Positions 57,070 to 64,000 of a stretch of 64,000 bases of DNA are shown here, piece by piece. The stretch covers positions 1 through 64,000 of the forward strand of contig NZ_AMXA01000005.1 in assembly GCF_000310145.2 (NCBI RefSeq), in the 5' to 3' direction. The notes under the pieces were generated by a model. The model was given only the letters and a program-made list of their open reading frames with translations. It did no database searches and was not told the DNA's origin. The DNA comes from Thauera sp. 28 (lineage in GTDB: Bacteria > Pseudomonadota > Gammaproteobacteria > Burkholderiales > Rhodocyclaceae). The first letter of the stretch is position 1. Every line of letters starts with the position of its first letter. Both the position numbers and the translations under genes were made by a program.

Positions 57070-57451
57070 CCGGACTCCTTGAGATCACGCCTTGCAGATT
57101 AGAGGAACACACCGGTGTCGCAACGACACGAAGGTGACCACAGGGCGACACGACCACGACAGCGCCCCGCGCAGTCCCCTGGCGAACAACCCGAGCGGCC
57201 CGGTCATGCCGAAGCGCGTCGAACGCGCCGGCGCATACTCCGTCACGACCGCCAGCACCCCCATGGCGACGACCGTCAGGTTTGCGCCGATCCGCGCAGC
57301 ACCATCGCGTCGATCATCTGCTGACGTAAGGGGCTCATGACACTTCTCCTTGAACGCGGGGACATCCCCAGCTTCAAGGTAGGTCTTCGGCGCAGAGGTC
57401 ATGAAAAAACGCGGTGACGCCTGGGTTCGCGGCCACCGCGTCAGCGGTTTA
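57070..57451. other. Non-coding stretch with a recombinase relic
   Basis: About 380 bp between the XRE-2TM gene and the first attC-like site. Apart from the 20-codon recombinase remnant at 57276-57338 I see no intact gene. The longer open frame read across it on the minus strand does not resemble a protein. Confidence 0.5.
57276..57338 (-). pseudogene. N-terminal remnant of a phage-type (tyrosine) integrase
   Basis: Reads MSPLRQQMIDAMVLRGSAQT then TGA, from the ATG at 57338 with AAGGAG upstream. The opening (PLRQ-x-MID-x-M-x-LRG) is that of the SAM-like N-terminal domain of site-specific recombinases linked to insertion and integron-type elements. The rest of the gene is not found in any frame beyond the stop, so the gene was deleted or decayed. 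The short length keeps this tentative. Confidence 0.45.
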
Positions 57452-57536
57452 GTTCAACGCTCGGGCTCAGGGACGGCAAAAAGCTGAGCGATGAACGAGC
57501 GGGGCTTTTTGCAGCCCCTTGGAGCCCATTGTTAGC
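57452..57536 (-). repeat. attC-like recombination site 1
   Basis: Minus-strand reading: inverse core GCTAAC (57536-57531), an imperfect hairpin arm (GGGCTC pairs with GAGCCC, CAAAAAGC with GCTTTTTG) and core GTTGAAC (57458-57452), fitting GTTRRRY. About 85 bp. It follows the 57539-57832 gene immediately, as attC sites follow cassette genes. Confidence 0.65.
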
Positions 57537-57538
57537 AA

Positions 57539-57832
57539 CTACCTGTTTGCAATGAGTTCTTCCGCTTTCTTAATGAATCTCTGCAAGTCGTCGGTACCAA
57601 GCGGATAGGAAGGACTTCTACTCCCTGCGATTGCAACGCCATAAAGCATTTGAACCTTGACAACCTCATGGTTCTCCCCGCCCCAGACCTCTGATCCGAT
57701 TGATATTCTGTACTGCGTGTTTTTAGGGTGTGGATCGCTGGCCTTTACGTATGCAATTTTCTCTGAGTGGGGGAAATATGCATTTGGCACAGGGGAACCT
57801 CCAGAATTGATTGAACAGATGACAGTATCCAC
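57539..57832 (-). CDS. Hypothetical cassette protein
   Basis: 97 aa from a GTG at 57832, with a stop codon immediately upstream in frame and no clear ribosome site. No signal peptide, TM helix or known motif; fairly hydrophilic, with an aromatic/Gly-rich middle (SIGSEVWGGENHEVVKVQMLYGV) and a helical end (DDLQRFIKKAEELIANR). The base composition is much more AT-rich than the rest of the window. It ends 2 bp before an attC-like site, so it is the 3' gene of a cassette. Function unknown. Confidence 0.55.
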   Translation of the reverse strand: MDTVICSINSGGSPVPNAYFPHSEKIAYVKASDPHPKNTQYRISIGSEVWGGENHEVVKVQMLYGVAIAGSRSPSYPLGTDDLQRFIKKAEELIANR

Positions 57833-57877
57833 CTATAGATTCTTATGGCAACTTTTGTAACCCATTTAGAATAAGTG

Positions 57878-58318
57878 CTATTTTTTGATTATGTCATTCA
57901 TATAGTCGATGCCACCAAAGCTGGCACCTAGAGAAAAAATAAAGAACAATCCTCCAAATACATAGCCAGCTTCTTGCCCCCACCACTCATTACCCAGCAT
58001 GTAACCGATAAAACCGAATGCCCCGGCAAGCGCCAAGCCTACGATTTTGCCTACCACCGGAATCATGAGAACAAGCATTAACCCAAGAAATGCTCCGCCA
58101 AATACAAGCCATGATTCTTTGTATACCCCCGAAGCTATCGCAACGATAAGAATTTGAAACATGAACGGACCGGAAAGATCCTGGTTCAGATGGGACTGGG
58201 TAACTGCTGCCCTTTGTTCTTTAATTCTTGAATGACTCAAAGGTGCGCCACATTTTGGGCATGACGATGCCTTATCGCTAACTTCGTTGTTGCACTCTGC
58301 ACATTTAATCATAGCCAT
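57878..58318 (-). CDS. Zinc-ribbon membrane protein (cassette)
   Basis: 146 aa. N-terminal zinc ribbon with CAEC...CPKC, a basic linker (RIKEQRAAV), then three TM helices (about residues 52-65, 70-95 and 100-130), ending GGIDYMNDIIKK. A strong AAGGAG precedes the ATG at 58318; a second Met two codons later could be used. The region is AT-rich. It starts about 21 nt after the core of attC-like site 2, the usual spacing of a cassette's first gene. Membrane protein of unknown function. Confidence 0.7.
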   Translation of the reverse strand: MAMIKCAECNNEVSDKASSCPKCGAPLSHSRIKEQRAAVTQSHLNQDLSGPFMFQILIVAIASGVYKESWLVFGGAFLGLMLVLMIPVVGKIVGLALAGAFGFIGYMLGNEWWGQEAGYVFGGLFFIFSLGASFGGIDYMNDIIKK

Positions 58319-58338
58319 GATGATTCTCCTTTTTTATT

Positions 58339-58411
58339 GCTAACGACCAGCGTAACCGGCGCCCAACGGAGCGCAGCGCAGTTGGGCGTCCGAGTTGACG
58401 CTGTTGTTAGC
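58339..58411 (-). repeat. attC-like recombination site 2
   Basis: Minus-strand reading: inverse core GCTAAC (58411-58406), core GTTAGC (58344-58339). The two are exactly complementary, with a 61-bp imperfect hairpin between (GCGTCAACTCGG...CCGGTTACGC; CGCCCAACTGCG pairs with CGTTGGGCG). This is the classic Pseudomonas/Xanthomonas-type shape. The stop codon of the preceding gene lies inside the inverse core, a hallmark of integron cassettes. Confidence 0.8.
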
Positions 58412-58862
58412 GCTTCTGCTCATATTTCGCCCGCGCCGGCTCGTAAGAAATCCTGACGATCCAATCACGAACCACCTTCACCCTCATTACGAGCGGACCT
58501 GCCTCCAACTTAACACGCTCCCAATCGTGTTTGAGCAGAAGCGCTATTCGTTCCGCGAATTCCTCGGCACGCTCAAGCTCCTTTCCCTCGTCGGGAAGAG
58601 AAATACACCTGATGATCGCGCCATCATCTTCATCTTCTGGGTTCAGAATCGCCCTGAACTCTACCCTAAGCTTATCCAGCGATTCTTTGTCACGGGAAAT
58701 TATGGCGTCGTGGACGGTAAGCGACTTTACTCTGACCTTCTCACGCCAAGATCGGCGGTCTTGCGTGATGTTCTCGATGCTAATCTTTCGCTGCGCGGTC
58801 CAGGCGGCAACGAGCCCAGCTACGATTGCTGCAATTACTGTTGAAGTAAGAATCACGTTCAC
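58407..58862 (-). CDS. Hypothetical membrane-anchored cassette protein
   Basis: 151 aa from a GTG at 58862 preceded by GGGAGAAAG. One N-terminal TM helix (VILTSTVIAAIVAGLVAAWTA), then a soluble, highly charged helical domain (RSWREKVRVKSLTVHDAIIS, ERAEEFAERIALLLKHDWERV). No family recognised. AT-rich like its neighbours. The start is 15 bp after a GTTAGC core (58882-58877) and the stop lies inside attC site 2, so it fills one cassette exactly. Confidence 0.65.
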   Translation of the reverse strand: MNVILTSTVIAAIVAGLVAAWTAQRKISIENITQDRRSWREKVRVKSLTVHDAIISRDKESLDKLRVEFRAILNPEDEDDGAIIRCISLPDEGKELERAEEFAERIALLLKHDWERVKLEAGPLVMRVKVVRDWIVRISYEPARAKYEQKR

Positions 58863-58876
58863 CGCTACTTTCTCCC

Positions 58877-58882
58877 GCTAAC
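58877..58882 (-). repeat. Integron core site (GTTAGC) before the first cassette gene
   Basis: Minus-strand GTTAGC 14 bp upstream of the 58862 gene. It marks the 5' boundary of the first cassette. The sequence just upstream lacks a clear inverse core, so it may be what is left of an attI site. No integrase gene is adjacent. Confidence 0.5.
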
Positions 58883-59299
58883 GTGTTCTGCAAGTTACTG
58901 TTTAGAAGCGAAGATTACGCGAACCACTGAGTAACAACGCAGGCAAAGCAGCAGCCGACAGCTTTCCGAGTCGAGGCGACCGATTTGGCATACAGGCCAG
59001 CAGCATACCGCCTCGCTCGAATGACCGCTATCCGGAATGGGTGGCCAGTGACAGCCCCTGGACGAATGTGAGTCCGCGTTGAACGCCTCCCAGTTCTACC
59101 TTTTGTTCTTCGCCCGAATATAGAGCATCTTACTTGTCCCACCCGGCGCAGCCCTGCTTCCGAGCTCCCGCGCGATGTGCAAGGCTTCGCCCTGCCACCC
59201 CGATTCTCTGGCGGCACCCCGGCATCCCGCAGTTGTTGCAGCGCCCCGAGGGGCGGGCGCAGCTGGAAGGCTTCAGCGCGCGGCGGCCTGGAGCCTCGC
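58883..59299. other. Non-coding stretch upstream of the cassettes
   Basis: About 420 bp between the cassette core and the halohydrin-dehalogenase-like gene. I find no supported gene, tRNA or intact integrase. A minus-strand frame runs through it but reads as noise (Arg/Cys-rich, no domains). A GCGTTGAAC near 59069 could be a decayed core, without enough around it to call. Confidence 0.45.
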
Positions 59300-59980
59300 C
59301 TACCGCCCCACCCAGCCGCCACAGACCGGAAACACCTGGCCGACGAAACAGTCCGCGGCCGGGCTGCACAGGTAGGCCGCGAACAGCGCATCCTCGCGCG
59401 CAGACACCAGACGTCCCAGCGGCACCTCGCGCGCCAGCCGCTCCTGGAAGCGCGGGTTGGCCTGCACCTCGGGCGGGAAGTAGGTCGGGTTATCGACGAA
59501 GTTCTGCGCGACGGCATTGACCTGCACGTTGTGCGCGGCCAGTTCCACGCCGATCGCCTGCACATAGGCCAGTTGCGCGCCGCGCGCGGCACTGTAGGTG
59601 GAGGCGCGCTTCATGCCGCGCAGGGCCGAGGCGCTGCCCATAAGCAGGATCTTGCCCGCACGGCGCTCGACCATGGCCGGCGCAGCGGCGCGCACCAGGC
59701 GTGGCAGCGGGTCGACCAGCGCAGCGAAGACGTCGCGCCATTCGGCATCGGTGACCTCGACCGCGGCGGTCGATGGGGCCTTGATGGCCAGGTTGGCGAC
59801 CACGACGTCGATGTGCCCGGCCGCGCGCACCACGCGCTCGGCCGCATCGACCACGGCAAGATCATCGGCGCTGGCGACGACCTCCGCGCCCTGCTCGGCG
59901 AAGACTTCGCACAGCACGGGGCCCATGAAGGCATCGGCCTGGGTGATGAGGACGCGCTTGCCGGCGAGTGCGTTTTCCAT
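59300..59980 (-). CDS. Halohydrin dehalogenase-like enzyme
   Basis: 226 aa of SDR fold, but the catalytic pattern is that of halohydrin dehalogenases. Ser116, Tyr129 and Arg133 give S-x12-Y-x3-R (Arg replaces the SDR Lys), and T13-QADA-F18-M-G20 gives T-x4-F-x-G in place of the NAD-binding glycine motif. The loop AQNFVDNPTYFPPEV resembles the halide pocket, and the end GQVFPVCGGW matches. Such enzymes convert vicinal halohydrins to epoxides and halide without cofactor, and open epoxides with azide, cyanide or nitrite. The natural substrate is unknown. No SDR-type cofactor role is expected. Confidence 0.75.
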   Translation of the reverse strand: MENALAGKRVLITQADAFMGPVLCEVFAEQGAEVVASADDLAVVDAAERVVRAAGHIDVVVANLAIKAPSTAAVEVTDAEWRDVFAALVDPLPRLVRAAAPAMVERRAGKILLMGSASALRGMKRASTYSAARGAQLAYVQAIGVELAAHNVQVNAVAQNFVDNPTYFPPEVQANPRFQERLAREVPLGRLVSAREDALFAAYLCSPAADCFVGQVFPVCGGWVGR

Positions 59981-60134
59981 GATCTGTTTCCCCCGCGTGG
60001 TTACAGCGCCGGCAAATTCGGGCTGCGTCCCCTTACTTATAGCAAGCAGACGCGCGCTCGGCTTGCGCTCGCGGCGGGCAGCGAAGCGCGCGAATCGGCA
60101 CTATCGGGGAGAAACGGGCCGGTTCGGCTCCGGC

Positions 60135-60938
60135 TCAGGGCAGCGCGCTGAGGAAGGACCTCACCATGGCAACGACTTCCGCCTCGCGCTCGCGATGCGG
60201 CACATGGCGCGTCTCGGCCATCAGCGCCAGCTGCGCCGGGCCGGCGCTGAGCTCGGCAATCAGCGCCGGATGCGCTGGGGAGCCGTACTCGTCGTCGATG
60301 CCGTGGATCACCAGGCTCGGACACTTGACCTCGGGCAGCACGACGCGCAACGACCAGGCCGCGAAGTCCGGGTGCAGCCAGGAGCCGATCCAGGCGTCGA
60401 GCACCCAGCGCGCCTTGTCACCGTGGTAGCGCGCGAGACGTTCGACCTGGCCGGGGTCCTTGAACTGCTCGCGCGCGTCCTCGATCCCCGCGACGGTGCG
60501 GTCCTCGACGAAGGCCTGGGCGGATTCGGTGATCAGGGCGACGCATGCCGCGGCATGACGCACGGCGCAGTTCACCGCCATGCCGCCGCCCACGCTGTGG
60601 CCGAAGACGATGAAGCGCGCGAGATCGAGCTGGTCGATGACGGCGGCGAAATCGGCTTCGGCCTCACTGGCGATGAAGTCCTGCGCCAGCCTGCCCGGAT
60701 GCGGGTCGGAGCGGCCGAAACCGAGGCGGTCATAGGCGAACACCTGGCGGCCAGTGGCCTTGCACAGCTCGGCAGGAAAGCCGCGCCACAGCTCGACGCT
60801 GCCGAGCGAGTCGTGCAACAGCACGATCGGCGCCCGCGCCGAAGGCTCGGTAGGCATCCAGCTGCGCACGAAGAGGCGGCCCTGGCGGCCGTCGACCCAG
60901 GCGTCCTGGCTCGTTGTGTGTTGTGGTTTAGCGTTCAA
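60135..60938 (-). CDS. Alpha/beta hydrolase
   Basis: About 267 aa from a TTG at 60938; the Met at MPTEPS is a shorter alternative, but the earlier residues (DAWVDGRQGRLFVRSW) look like the first strand. Nucleophile elbow GHSVGGG (Ser), oxyanion region VLLHDSLGSVELW, acid in HGIDDEYGS and His in ETRHVPHRERE. The Ser nucleophile means an esterase or lipase-like hydrolase, not an epoxide hydrolase or haloalkane dehalogenase (those use Asp). It lies 154 bp upstream of the halohydrin dehalogenase-like gene on the same strand; a shared pathway is possible. Confidence 0.75.
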   Translation of the reverse strand: MNAKPQHTTSQDAWVDGRQGRLFVRSWMPTEPSARAPIVLLHDSLGSVELWRGFPAELCKATGRQVFAYDRLGFGRSDPHPGRLAQDFIASEAEADFAAVIDQLDLARFIVFGHSVGGGMAVNCAVRHAAACVALITESAQAFVEDRTVAGIEDAREQFKDPGQVERLARYHGDKARWVLDAWIGSWLHPDFAAWSLRVVLPEVKCPSLVIHGIDDEYGSPAHPALIAELSAGPAQLALMAETRHVPHREREAEVVAMVRSFLSALP

Positions 60939-60960
60939 GCGGGAGTCCCGACAGGGAAGG

Positions 60961-62100
60961 TCAGCGTTGCGGGTCGGCGCGATTGCCCTCGTCCATGCGG
61001 CGGATCGCCTGCTCGCCCTGGCTGGCGAGCGCGGCGAGGCGGTCGATCTGGGCGTCGAGCCTGGGCAGGGCCTCCTGGCGGTAGCGCGACAGGTCGTCGA
61101 TGGCGCCAATGACGTCGGCAAAGGCCTGCTCGAGCTGACCCATGTCGAGCATGGTCGAAGCGGCACGCTTCTGGATGTCCACGCCCTGGGTGCGCAGCGC
61201 CTGGGCGGTGCCGGCAATGAGTGCAGAGGTCGTGTCGTTGAGCGCTGCAACGCGGTCGAGCACCAGGCGCTGGTTGGCGAGGCCCAGCGCCACCGTGACC
61301 GCGACGTTGAGCGCCGACACCGTGACGTTGATTGCGCGGTCCACGCCACGGATCAGCTCGCGATTATTGCGGATCACCACCTCGAGCGCGAGCACGCCCT
61401 GCTGGCTCACCGCGACCTGCTGCTGCAGGTCGATGATGCGCTGGCGCAGCGGGAACAGGAGCTCCTCCTCGACGAAGGCGCGGCGCGCTGCGGGCAGGCC
61501 GGTGGCCGCGGCCTCGCGGGCGAGGCGGCGGTCGATCATGCGGCCGAGTTCGACCTGGCGCTCGAGCTGGGCGAGGATGGCGCGCAGGGACTGCTGGTCG
61601 TCGGCCAGGGTAAGATTGTCGCGGCGCAGCATGTCGGCACCGGCCTGCAGGTCGCGGATGATGGCGTCGAGTGCATCCTGTGCCTTCTCGTACTTCTGGA
61701 AGTAGCGCTGCATCGGCTTGCCGACGCCGGGGATGAAGGACAGCGCACGCGACAGGCCGTCGCCACTCAGCGTCTGGCGCGCAGGGTCGAGGTCCTGCAT
61801 CTTGTCGCGCAAGGCCATCAGGGCCTGGGCCACCGGGCCGCCTTCGTCGCCCTGATGGGCAAGCTTGCGGATCGGCGCCTGCAGCATCTCGCTGCGCCAG
61901 GCGGCCTGGCGCTGCAACTCGACGCCCATGGTGTCGACCGCCTCGCGCTGGCGCTGCAGCTCGGCCTCGTCGACGGCGAGGACATCGCGCACGAAGGCGT
62001 CGGCGGTGGCGGCGAGTTGGGCGTCTTCGGGCGCCTCCGCAGGCTGGGGCGGCACCGCTTCGCGCGCGATGTCCTCGATCGGGGGCAGTGACAGGCTCAT
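60961..62100 (-). CDS. TelA-family toxic anion resistance protein
   Basis: 379 aa from the ATG at 62100 (MSLSLPPIEDIA). Long helical protein with the TelA pattern: FIPGVGKPMQRYFQKYEKAQDALDAII in the middle and LRQRIIDLQQQVAVSQQGVLALEVVIRNNREL. TelA-like proteins are associated with resistance to tellurite and other stresses; the mechanism is not known. It lies 16 bp downstream of a membrane protein gene on the same strand. Confidence 0.82.
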   Translation of the reverse strand: MSLSLPPIEDIAREAVPPQPAEAPEDAQLAATADAFVRDVLAVDEAELQRQREAVDTMGVELQRQAAWRSEMLQAPIRKLAHQGDEGGPVAQALMALRDKMQDLDPARQTLSGDGLSRALSFIPGVGKPMQRYFQKYEKAQDALDAIIRDLQAGADMLRRDNLTLADDQQSLRAILAQLERQVELGRMIDRRLAREAAATGLPAARRAFVEEELLFPLRQRIIDLQQQVAVSQQGVLALEVVIRNNRELIRGVDRAINVTVSALNVAVTVALGLANQRLVLDRVAALNDTTSALIAGTAQALRTQGVDIQKRAASTMLDMGQLEQAFADVIGAIDDLSRYRQEALPRLDAQIDRLAALASQGEQAIRRMDEGNRADPQR

Positions 62101-62116
62101 TGCAACACTCCTCGGT

Positions 62117-63052
62117 TCAGGGCTGGCGGCCGTACAGACCGGCACGCTCGGCAAAGCGGCGCAGCTCTTGCAGCGCCTGCTCCATGTTGCCCGCACTGCC
62201 GGACTGTGTGCGGCCAGTGTCGATGCGGGCGACCGCGACCGCAACATGGTCGAGCGCGGTGAGCGCGGCCTCATTGCCGGCGGCAATCTCGGCCAGCCGG
62301 CGCTCGGTCTCATCGGCAATCGCCAGCCGGCGCTGCAGCGCTTCGCGCTCGGTGGGATTGAGGCGCGCGGGGGCGCGCTCGAGACGCTCGCGCACGAAAT
62401 CGGCATCCAGGCCGGCGCTGCCGTGCACCAGCTCGACCATCGCACCCAGCCCGGCGCTGGCCTCGCGACCTACCTCGGCGACCAGGCCACGGGCGCGCTC
62501 GTAGGTGAGCTCGCGCGTATCGAACTTGTCGTCCAGCACGGCGAGCGCGCGCTGGTAGCGGGTGAACAGGCGGTCGGCCTGCACGGCGAGGTCGGGGCGG
62601 CGCAGGCCGACAAGCTCGCGCTTGACCTCCCACAGCTGCAGCACCACCGCATCGGCGTTGGTAGGCGCGAGGGCGGGATCGAGGGTAAGCAGGTCGCGCT
62701 CGCGGTGCGCCTGGGCCAGTTCGTCGCGCTGGCGCTCCCGGATAGCGGCACGTTCGCGCCCCGCCCGTGCCGCACGCCAGCGCCACCAGCGCCGCTCAAG
62801 GAAAAGCGCTGTCGGCACCGCGACCAGACCGGCGAGCCAGCCGCCCAGGCTGGCACCGAACCCACCCCACAGCGAGGTCAGGAACAACAGCATCGCCAGC
62901 GCAGGCATCGCCACCGCGTAACGCAGGATCACCTGCCAGCGCGTGGCAAGCTCTTCCGGCACGGCCAGGCGCGGATCGTACAGCCCGGCCACGAACCAGG
63001 GCACGAAGGTGACGAACAGGCCAAAGGCAAAGCCCTGCAGGAATTCGAACAT
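62117..63052 (-). CDS. TelA-partner membrane protein (5-bromo-4-chloroindolyl phosphate hydrolysis/XpaC-like)
   Basis: 311 aa. TM helices near residues 5-25, 43-62 and 67-85, followed by a basic segment (RRWWRWRAARAGR) and a long helical region with heptad-like charges. Its pairing with TelA on the same strand is common in bacteria, where the partner is often XpaC-like. I call it by context and topology, and the exact family is uncertain. Confidence 0.6.
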   Translation of the reverse strand: MFEFLQGFAFGLFVTFVPWFVAGLYDPRLAVPEELATRWQVILRYAVAMPALAMLLFLTSLWGGFGASLGGWLAGLVAVPTALFLERRWWRWRAARAGRERAAIRERQRDELAQAHRERDLLTLDPALAPTNADAVVLQLWEVKRELVGLRRPDLAVQADRLFTRYQRALAVLDDKFDTRELTYERARGLVAEVGREASAGLGAMVELVHGSAGLDADFVRERLERAPARLNPTEREALQRRLAIADETERRLAEIAAGNEAALTALDHVAVAVARIDTGRTQSGSAGNMEQALQELRRFAERAGLYGRQP

Positions 63053-63176
63053 CGATGCCTCCGCTTCCCGGCGCCCGGGTGCCCTCAGGTCGGTCCGTTC
63101 TTCGCCTCGGCGGGCGAGGCGCCCTGATCCGAGCGTTCGTTGTGGCGCCTGGCGATGGCCGTCTTCCGTCGCCCGC

Positions 63177-63806
63177 TCAGCCGCGCAAGGCGGGGTTGAG
63201 CGTATACGTGCCTGTCAGCTTCGCCTCGGCGAGCACATGGCCGGCAATCGCCGCACGCACGTCCTGGCCCGTGAAGCGCCCATCCACGGCACAACGCGGG
63301 ACGTCCAGCGCGTAGAGCGTGAACACGTAGTGGTGGATGATCTCGTCGTTCCAAGGCGGACAAGGGCCGTCATAGCCGTGGTAGTCGCCCTTCATCGCCT
63401 CGTCACCGGCAAACCAGGCAGTGTAGTCATTGACGCCGTGGCGTGCGCCGAGCGCAGTCTCGGGCCCGGGCTTGCCGCCGGGCGTGACCTCGCCCGAGAA
63501 ATGGCCGGCGTCGATCGCGCGCAGGTCGGCGGGCAGGTCGACCACCACCCAGTGGAAGAAATCGACACGCGGCAGGCTGGCGGGCACGCTGCGCCCCTCC
63601 TGATTCACGTCGTCACCCTTGCTGGGCACATCGGGGTCGTGGCAGATCAGCACGAAGGACTGCGTACCCGCCGGCACCTCTGCCCACGACAGCTGCGGAT
63701 TGCGGTTGCCGCCCAGGCAGACGTGACCTTCGTCGGCCGGAATGCAGAACGCGAACTCGCCCGGGATGGGGGCGCTGTCGGTGAAGCTCTGGCTGCTCAG
63801 TTTCAA
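63177..63806 (-). CDS. YbhB/YbcL-family (PEBP-like) protein
   Basis: 209 aa from a TTG at 63806, chosen because GAGGAG lies 7 nt upstream and the product then starts MKLSSQSFTD, the usual family start; a Met 20 codons upstream has no support. Phosphatidylethanolamine-binding fold with the conserved DPDVPSK and the GPCPPWNDEIIHHYVFTLYALD segments. Bacterial members have unclear physiological roles. Soluble, cytoplasmic. Confidence 0.83.
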   Translation of the reverse strand: MKLSSQSFTDSAPIPGEFAFCIPADEGHVCLGGNRNPQLSWAEVPAGTQSFVLICHDPDVPSKGDDVNQEGRSVPASLPRVDFFHWVVVDLPADLRAIDAGHFSGEVTPGGKPGPETALGARHGVNDYTAWFAGDEAMKGDYHGYDGPCPPWNDEIIHHYVFTLYALDVPRCAVDGRFTGQDVRAAIAGHVLAEAKLTGTYTLNPALRG

Positions 63807-63882
63807 GGCTGTCTCCTCGCTGGTTGAAGCTTGTTGGGAAGGCTGTTCGGCATCGCAGGCGCGCACATCACGGGGCCGCGCC

Positions 63883-64000
63883 TCAGGGCGCCTCGCACAG
63901 GCAGTGCAGGTACATGTGCTGAGGATCGTTCCAGCGCAGCAGTTCGCCCGCCGCGGTCTGCACCTCGTCGATGACGAGCGCGAGCGCCCCCGGACGCGAG
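63883..64000 (-). CDS. C-terminal fragment of an unidentified protein (cut by window end)
   Basis: The minus-strand frame is open from the window edge to a TGA at 63883-63885, giving 38 residues: about SRPGALALVIDEVQTA, then ELLRWNDPQHMYLHC and an end LCEAP. The run is too short to name. It is followed by the PEBP-like gene on the same strand. The start lies outside the window. Confidence 0.5.
   Translation of the reverse strand, partial: SRPGALALVIDEVQTAAGELLRWNDPQHMYLHCLCEAP

Noticed and set aside
57085-57402. A 105-codon minus-strand frame as a gene
   Set aside because: No ribosome site at its start and no domain. The only meaningful reading here is the short recombinase-like start in another frame.
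58883-59299. An integron integrase upstream of the cassettes
   Set aside because: No frame in this stretch has the tyrosine recombinase patch or any IntI-like segment, so no intI is called.
59300-59980. Ordinary SDR oxidoreductase
   Set aside because: The catalytic Lys is Arg and the NAD-binding glycine motif is missing, while both halohydrin dehalogenase motifs are present.
60135-60938. Epoxide hydrolase partner for the dehalogenase
   Set aside because: The nucleophile is Ser (GHSVGGG), not the Asp used by epoxide hydrolases and haloalkane dehalogenases of this fold.

Overview
The window is about 64 kb of GC-rich bacterial chromosome. Gene content points to a denitrifying, facultatively anaerobic betaproteobacterium of the Rhodocyclales, probably the Thauera/Azoarcus/Aromatoleum group. 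The reasons are periplasmic nitrate reductase with NarXL and a Dnr-type regulator, a complete cytochrome c maturation set, a regulatory PTS without a sugar permease, and a small DUF3460-like protein. The genus is an inference from content and was not tested by a search.

Layout. 1-2.6 kb: sbcC (cut by the window edge), sbcD and a BON lipoprotein. 2.7-6 kb: a CHASE3-type histidine kinase facing two response regulators, then two small stress-type proteins. 6.1-12.1 kb: the ABC-F ATPase ybiT, then a BCCT transporter with a cNMP/CBS/DUF294 protein and a DEDDh exonuclease. 12.3-14.7 kb: EIIA(Man), HPr and enzyme I, a phosphorelay that probably signals rather than transports. 14.9-20.1 kb: a HAF-repeat autotransporter and an unrecognised three-gene operon (PaaK-like adenylating enzyme, cupin, SAM-fold protein), followed by tRNA-Gly(CCC). 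20.4-23.3 kb: an amidase, an RsaM/DUF4902-like protein and a LuxR solo, with a near-palindromic lux box between the last two. 23.5-27.3 kb: a ceramidase-like membrane protein, then the D-alanine catabolic set lrp/dadA/alanine racemase.

27.3-44.6 kb is one respiratory block. napFDAGHBC is followed on the same strand by ccmABCDEFGHI. narXL lies upstream, and a Crp/Fnr regulator is divergent from narX. A perfect FNR/Dnr-type dyad sits about 41 bp before a predicted napF start site, so Nap, the machinery that matures its haems and their sensors lie together.

44.6-55.6 kb is mostly housekeeping: a DnaQ/GIY-YIG fusion, spoT-rpoZ-gmk-yicC on the minus strand, and on the plus strand a Ser/Thr kinase, a PP2C phosphatase, rph, rdgB, hemW and an OmpA-like protein.

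55.7-64 kb is accessory. It has an SDR, an XRE-2TM regulator, a relic of a tyrosine recombinase, and a low-GC patch that reads as an integrase-less integron cassette cluster (two attC-like sites, three small genes). Beyond it are a probable halohydrin dehalogenase annotated only by its motifs, an alpha/beta hydrolase, a TelA pair, a PEBP-family protein and the tail of a gene cut by the window end. The strongest candidates for new biology are the halohydrin dehalogenase, the cassette cluster, the 17-20 kb three-gene operon and the LuxR-solo/RsaM/amidase locus.
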